From NCBI GenBank assembly GCA_038205115.1, contig JBBRCE010000008.1, positions 75,953 through 139,952 on the forward strand: a stretch of 64,000 bases of DNA, read 5' to 3'. The notes below the pieces were generated by a model. It was not told the DNA's origin, did not search any database, and saw nothing but the letters and a program-made list of their open reading frames with translations. Shown piece by piece: positions 1-7,001 of this stretch (position 1 is its first letter; each line of letters opens with the position of its first letter). A program made the position numbers and the translations under genes. The DNA is from JBBRCE01 sp038205115 (lineage in GTDB: Bacteria > Planctomycetota > Planctomycetia > Pirellulales > JBBRCE01).

Positions 1-337
1 TGTCGTAGCACATGCCCTCGCGCATCCGCCGCTCGCCATCGCCAATCAACAGCTTGATCGGGATTTCCGACTTATCCTTGGGCTTGGCGACGCGAAGCAA
101 GTCAGGATGCGTGCCGGCGGCCACTTGCTGGCAACTGTCGCACAGGCCGCATGGCTCAAGCGCCGCTTCTGGATTGGTCTGGCAGAGCAGCGCCTGCGCC
201 AGCTTGACGGCGAACGTGCGTTTGCCAATGCCCGCTGGCCCGACGAACAAAAACGTGCTGGCCAGCCGGTTCCGGCTCACGGCACGGCGGAAGCGTTCGA
301 CGATGGGATCGTGCCCTGCGACTCCGTGCCATGCCAT
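1..337 (-). CDS. holB: DNA polymerase III subunit delta' (partial, 3' end off window)
   Basis: Only the first 112 codons are in the window, reading from 337 towards base 1 with no stop. The translation starts MAWHGVAGHDPIVERFRRAV and contains a Walker A loop GPAGIGKRT at about residue 33 and a CGLCDSC half of the zinc module at about residue 63, both diagnostic of the AAA+ clamp-loader delta'/gamma family. As part of the clamp loader it helps place the beta clamp on primed DNA. The start is the first of two near-adjacent ATGs; the second, 5 bp downstream, is out of frame. It lies 37 bp downstream of serA on the same strand and may be cotranscribed with it. A DnaX subunit is a less likely alternative, because DnaX usually has a longer N-terminal lead before the P-loop. 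Confidence 0.85.
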   Translation of the reverse strand, partial: MAWHGVAGHDPIVERFRRAVSRNRLASTFLFVGPAGIGKRTFAVKLAQALLCQTNPEAALEPCGLCDSCQQVAAGTHPDLLRVAKPKDKSEIPIKLLIGDGERRMREGMCYD

Positions 338-374
338 GCGTGATCTTCCGTTGGTTGCGTAGCTTGGTGGCTAG

Positions 375-1997
375 TTAGCCTTGGAGCCAGGTGGGCAGCG
401 TGCCGGCCTTGGGCAGTTGAATGACTCGCGCGCTGCGGATGTCAGGGCATTCGCGCACCGCCAACATGGCGGCCTCGGTTGGTTCCGAGTCGAGATTCAA
501 GACGCCAATTGCTTCGCCGCCGGGCGCCGCGCGGCCGACTGCCATCTGCGCGATGTTGATCAGATGCGTACCGCAAATGGTACCCACGCGACCGATGATG
601 CCGGGCACATCGTTGTGCGTGAAGATCAGCAGCGTGCCATCGAGGTAGGCTTCCAAGCGATGCTCGTTGAGTTGCACCAGTCGCGGCATGTTGTGGCCGA
701 ACAGCGTGCCCGAAGCGCGATACGTTTGGCCTTCGGAAACGACCTCGGCCGTGACGACCGAACTAAACGCGCCCATGTCTTTGCGCGATTCTTCCGCCAG
801 TTCGATGCCGCGCTCGCGCAGCAGCACTTCCGCATTGACGATGTTGATTTCTTCTTCCAAGGCGTTTTCCAGCAAGCCGGCGGCGAAGGCGGCGGTGATG
901 AGCTTGGTGTTCTTGCCGGCCACATCGCCGCGATAATGCAGCACGCAACGCGTGGGCACATCGCGGCTGACTTGCGCCAGCAGCATGCCCAGGCGATGCG
1001 CCACGTCGAGATAACCTCGCAACGCATCGAGCGTTTTGGCGTCGAGCGGGCTCATGTTGACGGCGTGGCGAATGGCACCGGTTGTCAGAAAATCGGTCAG
1101 CAGTCCCACGCCTTCGACCGCCACGCTGGCCTGCGCTTCTTCGGTGCTGGCGCCCAAGTGCGGCGTGCAGAGCACGTTGGGCAATGCGAACAACGGGCTC
1201 TCCGTGTTCGGTTCTTTGACGAACACATCCAAGCCCACGCCGCCGATCTTGCCGGACTTCAAACCGGCCAGCAGTGCGTCTTCGTCGTAGATGCCGCCGC
1301 GCGCGCAGTTGATGAGTCGCACGCCCGGCTTGAGCAGATCCAATTCCGGCATGCCGATGGTGTTTTTGGTTTCTTCGGTCAGCGGCGTGTGGACGGTGAG
1401 ATAGTCGACCAGCGGCAAGATTTCTTTGACGTTACTAAAAAGCTCGATGCCCAGTTCGTCGGCGCGCTCACGTGCCAGAAACGGTTCGACGCCCACCACG
1501 CGCATTTCCAGCGCCTTGGCGCGCGAGGCGACGGCCAGTCCGATGCGGCCCAGCCCGACCACGCCCAGCGTTTTGCCGGCGAGCTGCGCGCCCATGAACT
1601 TACTCTTTTCCCAGCGACCTTCGCGGAGGCTTTGAAACGCGTTGGCCACATTGCGCGAGAGGGCCATCATCAGTGTGATGGTGTGCTCGGCGGTGCTCAG
1701 CGTGTTACCGGCCGGCGTGTTCATGACCACAATGCCCAACCGCGTGGCGGCTTTTTTATCGATGTTATCGGTGCCGACGCCGGCCCGGACGATGGCCTTG
1801 AGTTTGTGATTGCCGGCCAGACTTTCGGCGGTGATTTTTACGCCGCTACGGCAGATGGCGCCATCGAACTGACTGAGCGCGTCGCGCAGCGCGTCGCCTT
1901 TGAGCCCGGTGCGAACTTCGTACTCGATGCCCGGCGAGGCGTTGAGCAGGTCCAAGCCTTCTTGGGACAATGTATCCAACACAATCACGCGCGGCAT
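375..1997 (-). CDS. serA: D-3-phosphoglycerate dehydrogenase
   Basis: The 540-aa protein oxidises 3-phosphoglycerate to 3-phosphohydroxypyruvate with NAD+, the first committed step of serine synthesis. It has the long form of the family: a substrate/NAD core (about 1-315) with dinucleotide motif GVVGLGRIG at 145-153, catalytic Arg in CARGG (233), Glu in the FVKEP segment (262) and His in CTPHLGAS (280), then an intervening domain and a C-terminal ACT domain (about 465-540, NDVPGIIGRVG) that usually binds serine for feedback inhibition. The ATG at 1997 begins directly at the conserved MPRVIVLD strand. The gene lies downstream of inositol-3-phosphate synthase, but a terminator hairpin 30 bp upstream of the start separates the two. 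holB follows after 37 bp. Confidence 0.97.
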   Translation of the reverse strand: MPRVIVLDTLSQEGLDLLNASPGIEYEVRTGLKGDALRDALSQFDGAICRSGVKITAESLAGNHKLKAIVRAGVGTDNIDKKAATRLGIVVMNTPAGNTLSTAEHTITLMMALSRNVANAFQSLREGRWEKSKFMGAQLAGKTLGVVGLGRIGLAVASRAKALEMRVVGVEPFLARERADELGIELFSNVKEILPLVDYLTVHTPLTEETKNTIGMPELDLLKPGVRLINCARGGIYDEDALLAGLKSGKIGGVGLDVFVKEPNTESPLFALPNVLCTPHLGASTEEAQASVAVEGVGLLTDFLTTGAIRHAVNMSPLDAKTLDALRGYLDVAHRLGMLLAQVSRDVPTRCVLHYRGDVAGKNTKLITAAFAAGLLENALEEEINIVNAEVLLRERGIELAEESRKDMGAFSSVVTAEVVSEGQTYRASGTLFGHNMPRLVQLNEHRLEAYLDGTLLIFTHNDVPGIIGRVGTICGTHLINIAQMAVGRAAPGGEAIGVLNLDSEPTEAAMLAVRECPDIRSARVIQLPKAGTLPTWLQG

Positions 1998-2026
1998 GGC
2001 GAAACGCTTTCCGAAAATATCCAGTG

Positions 2027-2056
2027 AAAAAGCCGATCGTTTGGGCTGCGATCGGC
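2027..2056 (-). terminator. Rho-independent terminator (or leader attenuator) ahead of serA
   Basis: Read on the minus strand, a perfect 8-bp stem GCCGATCG / CGATCGGC (2056-2049 with 2039-2032) encloses a 9-nt loop and is followed directly by five T residues (2031-2027). It lies between the stop of the inositol-3-phosphate synthase gene (2199) and the serA start codon (1997). The simplest role is to end the upstream transcript. If serA is transcribed from a promoter in 2060-2198, the hairpin would sit in the serA leader and could act as an attenuator. Confidence 0.7.
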
Positions 2057-2198
2057 GGCGTCGAAACAGTCAGCAGAATAGAATTTTGCCGGGGGTTGGT
2101 CAATGCCCAGCGGGCCTGGCAACGGCGCTCCGCGCACCGCCGGGCTTGAGTAAACCGTAGGCCAAGGCGGCGTGAAATTCAACGATGAGCGCGATCCG

Positions 2199-3431
2199 CT
2201 AGGCCGATGTTTCGTCCGACGTTGCCGCCGGTTGAAATTGGCTGGCCCAACGTTCGAGTTCCAAAAACTGCAAGGCAAAATCGTGCTCGGGCGTGCCCAG
2301 CGGGCTTTTGAAGAACGCGGCCAAGTGGCGGAGAATGCCGTGCTCACCGTTGCGCATCGAACGCTCGGTGAGTCGCACCAAATCCACCACCAGCGGCGCG
2401 GCCAGCAGCGAATCGCAGCCCTGCCAGGTGAATTGCAGCGTCATGGGCGTGCCCAGAAAGCCGCGGAAGTGGATGTGATCCCAGGCGGTTTTCCAATCGC
2501 CCATGCTGGCGATGTATTCGATGGTGACCAGCGTTTGCGGCGCGTAGCCAAAGATCTCGTGCAGCAGCCGATCTTTGCTGTTGACCTTGCTCTTCTTATT
2601 GGCCGGATCGTCCAGCACCTTGCCGTCCATGTTGCCGAAGATATTGTGGCCCACCCAGCTCATGACCTCCAAATTGCGCTTGGCGAACATCGGAGCCAGC
2701 GTGCTTTTGAGCAGCGTTTCGCCGGTTTTGCCGTCGTAGCCCATGTGGCACGCGCCGCGCAGCTCGGCCAGCTCGCAAATGGCTGGCGGCGAACTGCCCA
2801 GCGATGGCGTGAAATTGATAAACGCATGGCCGCGATCCAGCGCCGCAATGGCATACAGCGAACTGGCGGCCAGCGGACATTTTTTGGGGTTGTCCAACAG
2901 CTTGTCCAACTGAGCCCATTTTTCTGGCACCAGCGAAGGATCGACCGGCGGCTCGGTCGACGAGACGTTCACCACAATCAGCCGCGCGAGCTTGTTGGCT
3001 TTGACGAATTCGTCGAAGTCGCGCTGAATGCGCTGCACGGTTTCGCGCGGCGTTTCTTTCACTTTGCGCAGCGAGTCTTCGGCGAATTTCTCGATCGTGC
3101 CGCCCACGTTGGTTAGCGTGCCGGGACGCAACGACTTTTCGATTTCGTCCAGTTCTTTTTTGCACTTATTGAGAATGTCCAAATCGATGGCGCGGCTCTC
3201 GGTGTGCATCCGCATCGCTTCGTCGAACAGGCGACCGCTGCGAATGTCGTGACCGCCGATGGCAAAGTCTTTCCAGCCAGCTAGATCGCAATGCGCAAAA
3301 CGCTCGGTGGTGGTCACCAGCCCCGCGTTACCGATCAGACCTTTCTTCAAAGCCAGCAGGCCAACGATGGTGGTCGTGGCGACTCCGCCCTTTGCTCCAA
3401 TCAACCAAATGCCAATGCGACCGCGTGCCAT
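2199..3431 (-). CDS. ino1: Inositol-3-phosphate synthase (myo-inositol-1-phosphate synthase)
   Basis: The 410-aa enzyme converts glucose 6-phosphate to 1D-myo-inositol 3-phosphate in an NAD-dependent isomerisation. The N-terminus carries the family's dinucleotide loop GAKGGVATTT (12-21). The central region has the highly conserved NFTPSLGSSPPA and KTGETLLKS blocks, GHNIFGNMDGKVLDDP, and the lysine-rich NKKSKVNSKD stretch used in catalysis. The length is closer to prokaryotic than to eukaryotic family members. The ATG at 3431 gives a natural start immediately before the Rossmann fold. The product can feed phosphatidylinositol or soluble inositol derivatives, but no other inositol gene is present here, so the end use cannot be read from context. 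It is divergent from the aminotransferase gene. Confidence 0.93.
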   Translation of the reverse strand: MARGRIGIWLIGAKGGVATTTIVGLLALKKGLIGNAGLVTTTERFAHCDLAGWKDFAIGGHDIRSGRLFDEAMRMHTESRAIDLDILNKCKKELDEIEKSLRPGTLTNVGGTIEKFAEDSLRKVKETPRETVQRIQRDFDEFVKANKLARLIVVNVSSTEPPVDPSLVPEKWAQLDKLLDNPKKCPLAASSLYAIAALDRGHAFINFTPSLGSSPPAICELAELRGACHMGYDGKTGETLLKSTLAPMFAKRNLEVMSWVGHNIFGNMDGKVLDDPANKKSKVNSKDRLLHEIFGYAPQTLVTIEYIASMGDWKTAWDHIHFRGFLGTPMTLQFTWQGCDSLLAAPLVVDLVRLTERSMRNGEHGILRHLAAFFKSPLGTPEHDFALQFLELERWASQFQPAATSDETSA

Positions 3432-3648
3432 GATGCTGGATCTTTCGTAGATGACGACTCGGAACCTTCACTCAAATCAACCGACCCAACGAAGCAGTGG
3501 CAATCGCGTGGCGGGCAAGTTGCGCCGTCGCCGACGGGACAGGTTGCGACCGGCGAATCGATACGCCGATGAGGTGGGAAAAACTGTCACGCGCGGCCGT
3601 TGGGGAAGCGATTTCGCCGCCAAGTCATTCCGTCGGGCGGCTCACTCA

Positions 3649-3654
3649 ATTATA
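3649..3654 (-). promoter_or_regulatory. Candidate -10 box for ino1
   Basis: A perfect TATAAT on the minus strand, 218 bp upstream of the ino1 ATG. No good TTGACA-like -35 element is found at 16-18 bp, so this is a weak call. Confidence 0.35.
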
Positions 3655-3700
3655 GTTAAGCGTTGCTCGGTGGTAGGCCCGCGCAGGTCAAGTTACCGAG

Positions 3701-3706
3701 TATAAA
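3701..3706 (+). promoter_or_regulatory. Candidate -10 box for the aminotransferase gene
   Basis: TATAAA about 124 bp upstream of the ATG at 3830. The -35 region is GC-rich and does not match consensus, so the call rests only on the -10 box and the position. Confidence 0.3.
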
Positions 3707-3829
3707 TGCACCCCAGATACGCGCCAATGGGCTGCGCCCGATCGGCTGGCAGAACTCCGCTCCGACCGCGCAGCAGCCTTCAGGCGTGGCGACAGACCCC
3801 GAACAATCGCAGATTCACCCCCGACCATC

Positions 3830-5017
3830 ATGAAGATTTCGAAGATCATTCAGGCATTGGAACCCTCGGCAACTTTGGCCATGGCGGCCAAGGCCAAAAA
3901 ATTAGCCGCCGAAGGCAAGACGGTTTACGATTTCAGCGTCGGCGAGCCCGACTTCACCACGCCGGAACATATCTGCCGGGCTGCTGTTCAAGCCATGAAG
4001 GACGGCCACACGCATTACACGGTTGCCAGCGGTATTCCGGAACTCAAAAAAGCCATCTGCAAAACCTATCAGTCCACGCACGGCCTGACTTACACGCCCG
4101 AGCAAGTGGTGGTCTCCAACGGCGCCAAGCACTCGCTGCATAACATCTTCATTGCGGTTTGCGATCCGGGCGACGAAGTGATCATCCCCGCGCCGTACTG
4201 GGTCAGTTATGCCGAATTGGTCAAGCTGGCCAGTGGCAAGCCGGTCGTTTTGGATACGGCCGAGTCCAACAACTTCAAACTCACCCCGCAACAATTGCGC
4301 GCGGCCATCACGCCCAAAACCAAGGTGCTGCTGCTCTGTTCGCCGTCGAACCCCACCGGCAGCATGTACTCGCGTGAGGAACTGGCCGCGCTGGCCGATG
4401 TGGCCATCGAGCACAACCTGCTGGTGATCTCCGACGAAATCTACGAGCACCTGGTGTACGGCAACAACACGTTCGCCAGTTTCGCCACGGTTCGCCCCGG
4501 ACTGCAAGAACGCACGATCCTGGTCAACGGCGTCAGCAAGGCTTACGCCATGACCGGCTGGCGCATCGGCTGGACGATGTCGCCGGCACCGCTGGCCAAG
4601 GCCATGGCCGATCTGCAAAGCCAGGAGACATCGAACCCCTGCAGCGTGAGTCAATACGCGGCCGTCGAGGCGCTGAGTGGCCCACAGCAGTGCGTTGGCC
4701 AGATGCTGGGCGAGTTCGCCCTGCGCCGCGAGTTCGTGCGGCAGCGGATTGCCTCGATTCCCGGTCTCAGTTGCCCGGACATGGCCGGCGCGTTTTACGC
4801 GTTCATCAATATTCGTAAGCACCTGGGCCGCAATTACGGTGGCCAGCCAATCAACGACTCGGCCCAATGGTGCCTGCGTTTGCTGGAAGAAAAAAACGTA
4901 GCCACGGTGATGGGTTCGGCCTTTGGGGCGGAAGGCTACGTGCGGGTCTCGTTTGCCACCAGCCTGGACAATCTGCGCGCCGGATTCGATCGGATTGAGG
5001 CGTTTTTGCGGACGTAA
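3830..5017 (+). CDS. Aspartate/aromatic aminotransferase, class I PLP-dependent
   Basis: The 395-aa fold-type I aminotransferase moves amino groups between aspartate (or related amino acids) and 2-oxoglutarate. Visible landmarks are the YDFSVGEPDF substrate-arm segment (33-42), THYT at about 61, the SPSNPTGS motif with the cofactor-contacting Asn (174), the SDEIYEHL motif with the Asp that pairs with the pyridine nitrogen (202), the Schiff-base lysine in SKAYAMTGWRIGW (K237) and the C-terminal carboxylate-binding Arg in VRVSFATS. The length and this motif set match the subgroup Ib (Bacillus/Thermus AspC-like) enzymes. The start at 3830 gives the family's usual N-terminus. Substrate preference cannot be fixed from sequence alone. 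Confidence 0.93.
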   Translation: MKISKIIQALEPSATLAMAAKAKKLAAEGKTVYDFSVGEPDFTTPEHICRAAVQAMKDGHTHYTVASGIPELKKAICKTYQSTHGLTYTPEQVVVSNGAKHSLHNIFIAVCDPGDEVIIPAPYWVSYAELVKLASGKPVVLDTAESNNFKLTPQQLRAAITPKTKVLLLCSPSNPTGSMYSREELAALADVAIEHNLLVISDEIYEHLVYGNNTFASFATVRPGLQERTILVNGVSKAYAMTGWRIGWTMSPAPLAKAMADLQSQETSNPCSVSQYAAVEALSGPQQCVGQMLGEFALRREFVRQRIASIPGLSCPDMAGAFYAFINIRKHLGRNYGGQPINDSAQWCLRLLEEKNVATVMGSAFGAEGYVRVSFATSLDNLRAGFDRIEAFLRT

Positions 5018-5374
5018 GCGCCTTGCTGTAGCTGGCGGCGTCTGATGAAACATTCGCAAGAATCGCATGAACGCCTATCATCGGCATCTGGTTTGCCGCG
5101 GGCCGCAGGGCTACAATACATCAGACACCGACCGAGCATCGCTGGCCAGATGACGGTGAGTGATGCGCGGAATCGGTGCAGAACCACGCCTGAACGTACG
5201 GTTCGACGACGGAGTTGAGACAGCCGCTGGCAAAAACGCGCTCGCAAGAACGCGGATTGAGAAGATTGGCAGCCGCGAATCGGTTTTTCGCGCCCGCCGC
5301 CGGGTCGGGTCTGTTTCGCTCCCTACGAATCGCGCTGCCGGGCGTAAACCGCAACGCATTTCGGAGAGCCAGGA
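5018..5374 (+). other. Intergenic region, possible group II intron 3'-end remnant
   Basis: No supported gene. The stretch ACGTACGGTTCGACGACGG around 5196-5214 resembles the 3' strand of group II intron domain V plus the tail that follows it. The opposing 5' strand is degenerate, and no reverse transcriptase or other domain is present. A small open frame through 5160-5420 would translate this tail and overlap the HNH gene; it is not taken as a gene. Confidence 0.3.
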
Positions 5375-6025
5375 ATGTCTAGCGCCGCTTTACCGAGTCC
5401 CGCAGCGCCCAGCCCGCTGAGTGCCAGCGTGTTGGTGTTGAACCGCTTCTACATGGCCGTTCACGTGGTCAACGTACGACGGGCAATGTGCCTGTTGTTC
5501 CGCGAGTTGGCCGAGGTGATCCACATTGAGGAAGGCCAGTACGCCAATTACGATTTTTCATCTTGGCGAGAAATCAGTGAGTTGCGGTCGTCGTTCAAGC
5601 AACCGCACGACGACTGGATCACCACCATCAATTTTCAGTTGCGTGTGCCGCGGGTGATTCGGCTGCTGTCGTTCGACCGCGTGCCCAAGACATCGCTGCG
5701 ATTCAACCGTCGCAACCTGTTTGCCCGCGATGGTAACCGCTGCCAGTATTGCGGCAAGGGTTTTCCGACCAGCGAGTTGAGCTTGGATCACGTGATGCCG
5801 CGCAGCCGTGGCGGCGACACTTCTTGGGAAAACATCGTCTGCGCGTGCGTGGCCTGCAACGTGCGTAAAGGCGGTCGCACGCCTCAAGAAGCGCACATGA
5901 AACTGATTCGTCCGCCCGTCAAACCCAAACGCAGCCCGCTGCTGGCCGTCAAGCTTGGTAACCCCAAGTACGAAAGCTGGAAAACGTTCTTGGATAACGC
6001 TTACTGGTCGGTGGATTTGAAGTAG
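5375..6025 (+). CDS. HNH endonuclease family protein
   Basis: The 216-aa protein belongs to a widespread bacterial HNH family in which an N-terminal VLVLNRFYMAVHVVNVRRA block precedes the nuclease fold. The HNH module is complete: CQYC (C123, C126), LDHVMPRSRGG with the catalytic His (139), WEN with the Asn (153), CACVAC (C156-C161) and a following KGGRTP. The two cysteine pairs would bind a structural zinc. The biological role of this family is not established; there is no intein, intron or restriction gene beside it. The TAG stop (6023-6025) shares its last base with the first base of an inverted-repeat element, so the element may have set or trimmed the present 3' end. Confidence 0.85.
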   Translation: MSSAALPSPAAPSPLSASVLVLNRFYMAVHVVNVRRAMCLLFRELAEVIHIEEGQYANYDFSSWREISELRSSFKQPHDDWITTINFQLRVPRVIRLLSFDRVPKTSLRFNRRNLFARDGNRCQYCGKGFPTSELSLDHVMPRSRGGDTSWENIVCACVACNVRKGGRTPQEAHMKLIRPPVKPKRSPLLAVKLGNPKYESWKTFLDNAYWSVDLK

Positions 6026-6387
6026 GAACGACCGGCAAACAACTTCGCCTTTTCGTACGTGTCGACGCGTGCGATCACGCGCAGATTCTGACTTGTTCGA
6101 GCGAAACGGCGTGGAGTTCACCGCGAAGGCGCAAAGGACGCGAAGAAAAGGCAAAAGAGTCGAGAAGCAAAATGTGCTTTCGAACGTGGTTGAGCAAGCT
6201 GCGAGCACGTGATGGTTCTGACGGATTTTTCTTCGCGCACTTTGCGCGTTCGCGGTGAAAATATCGGATTCCAATTCATGCGACTCGACAACGACCGATC
6301 GATACGCCCCGTTTTTCGTTCAAATCGGCGGGTGCAATCAGTGGGCAGCGTGCGTCTCATTCAGAGGAAGTATTTTTCGGCCGTTCC
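6025..6387. mobile_element. Composite non-autonomous inverted-repeat element
   Basis: The left end (6025-6047, beginning GGAACGACCG and ending AACAACTTCG) and the right end (6366-6387, beginning GGAAGTATTT and ending GGCCGTTCC) are inverted copies of each other and match the terminal repeats of the 100-bp element at 58164-58263. The first 60 bp (6025-6084) and the last 78 bp (6310-6387) each align, nearly without gaps, to that 100-bp element. The middle (6085-6309) is unrelated and contains a second inverted-repeat element at 6117-6259. There is no transposase. The flanks (GTA left, ATA right) do not give a clean target duplication, so the copy is probably old. Confidence 0.75.
6117..6259. 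repeat. 143-bp element with 34-bp imperfect inverted repeats (nested)
   Basis: The left arm 6117-6150 (TTCACCGCGAAGGCGCAAAG and onward to GAAAAG) and the right arm 6226-6259 are inverted copies with about four or five mismatches in 34 bp. The arm motif ACCGCGAAGGCGCAAAGGAC is a common intergenic repeat sequence in environmental bacterial genomes and gives rise to spurious small ORFs. It lies inside the larger composite element. Confidence 0.7.
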
Positions 6388-6411
6388 ATAGCGATTTAGC
6401 TGCGGTTGCCG

Positions 6412-6969
6412 TTAGGCGAGTTTCGAGTTGGCCTGGCGTCGAAATTCCAGCAAGCGCGCGTAACCTGATCGACAGTTTTTGACCTGCGGCGCGACTGGCA
6501 ATATTTGCGCGAGCGAGTCCAGGTTGATGCGCCGCGGTATCGCAACGGATCGCGTTTGTTGATTTTTACGTCCGTTGTAAACGATTCGCAGCCGCCTCTG
6601 ATCTGGCGAAAAAATCACGATCCGCGTGCGAATGATCTGATCGGCCTTGGCGGCCCAGTGACGTTCTCCCTGCGAAACGGCGACGACGTCTCGGCGAACT
6701 GTCACGATTGCCGGAACCACGGCATAAATCGCGAAAATCATAAACAGTTGGAGGTAAACAATCGCCGGCACCAATGCCATTTTCAGAAAGAAAATCGGTG
6801 CCAATTGTGGCATGGTGAGCCAACAACCGGCCATGAACACCGCAGTCACTGCAACGGTCAGCAGCGGAACTCTCTTTTTGCCAAGCAGTTCACGCCGCGC
6901 TAATCCGAGCGATTGACGTCCCTGCTGCCAATCGAACCACGAGATTTTCCGACGCGCCGGCCTTTTCAT
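6412..6969 (-). CDS. Hypothetical inner-membrane protein
   Basis: The 185-aa protein is not recognised. It has a basic N-terminus (MKRPARRKISWF), two adjacent hydrophobic helices (about 34-52 and 58-88) and then a basic cytoplasmic tail of about 95 residues rich in Arg and Gln. The tail may fold as a small beta domain (RTRIVIFSPDQRRLRIVYNG). It starts 32 bp after the stop of the large surface protein gene on the same strand, so the two may be cotranscribed. No clear Shine-Dalgarno sequence precedes the ATG. Codon choice matches neighbouring genes, which argues that it is real. Confidence 0.6.
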   Translation of the reverse strand: MKRPARRKISWFDWQQGRQSLGLARRELLGKKRVPLLTVAVTAVFMAGCWLTMPQLAPIFFLKMALVPAIVYLQLFMIFAIYAVVPAIVTVRRDVVAVSQGERHWAAKADQIIRTRIVIFSPDQRRLRIVYNGRKNQQTRSVAIPRRINLDSLAQILPVAPQVKNCRSGYARLLEFRRQANSKLA

Positions 6970-7001
6970 TTTTTACAGCGGCGGCGAGCTGCCGTTCACA
7001 T

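Larger units (their letters stand above)
3432..3829. other. Divergent intergenic region between ino1 and the aminotransferase gene
   Basis: No supported gene is seen. It holds two promoter-like -10 boxes described separately: TATAAT on the minus strand at 3654-3649 and TATAAA on the plus strand at 3701-3706. The rest is GC-rich sequence without clear repeats. Confidence 0.6.

Noticed and set aside
381..2027. 548-aa open frame antisense to serA, and similar long antisense frames (3902-5068, 28342-29427, 35718-37517, 38465-39625)
   Set aside because: These lie opposite well-supported genes, show no motifs, and have composition (Arg, Gln, His-rich) typical of the complement of GC-rich coding DNA.
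5160..5420. Small plus-strand frame overlapping the start of the HNH gene
   Set aside because: It translates the putative intron-tail-like sequence, overlaps the HNH start by 46 bp and has no ribosome-binding site or conserved family.
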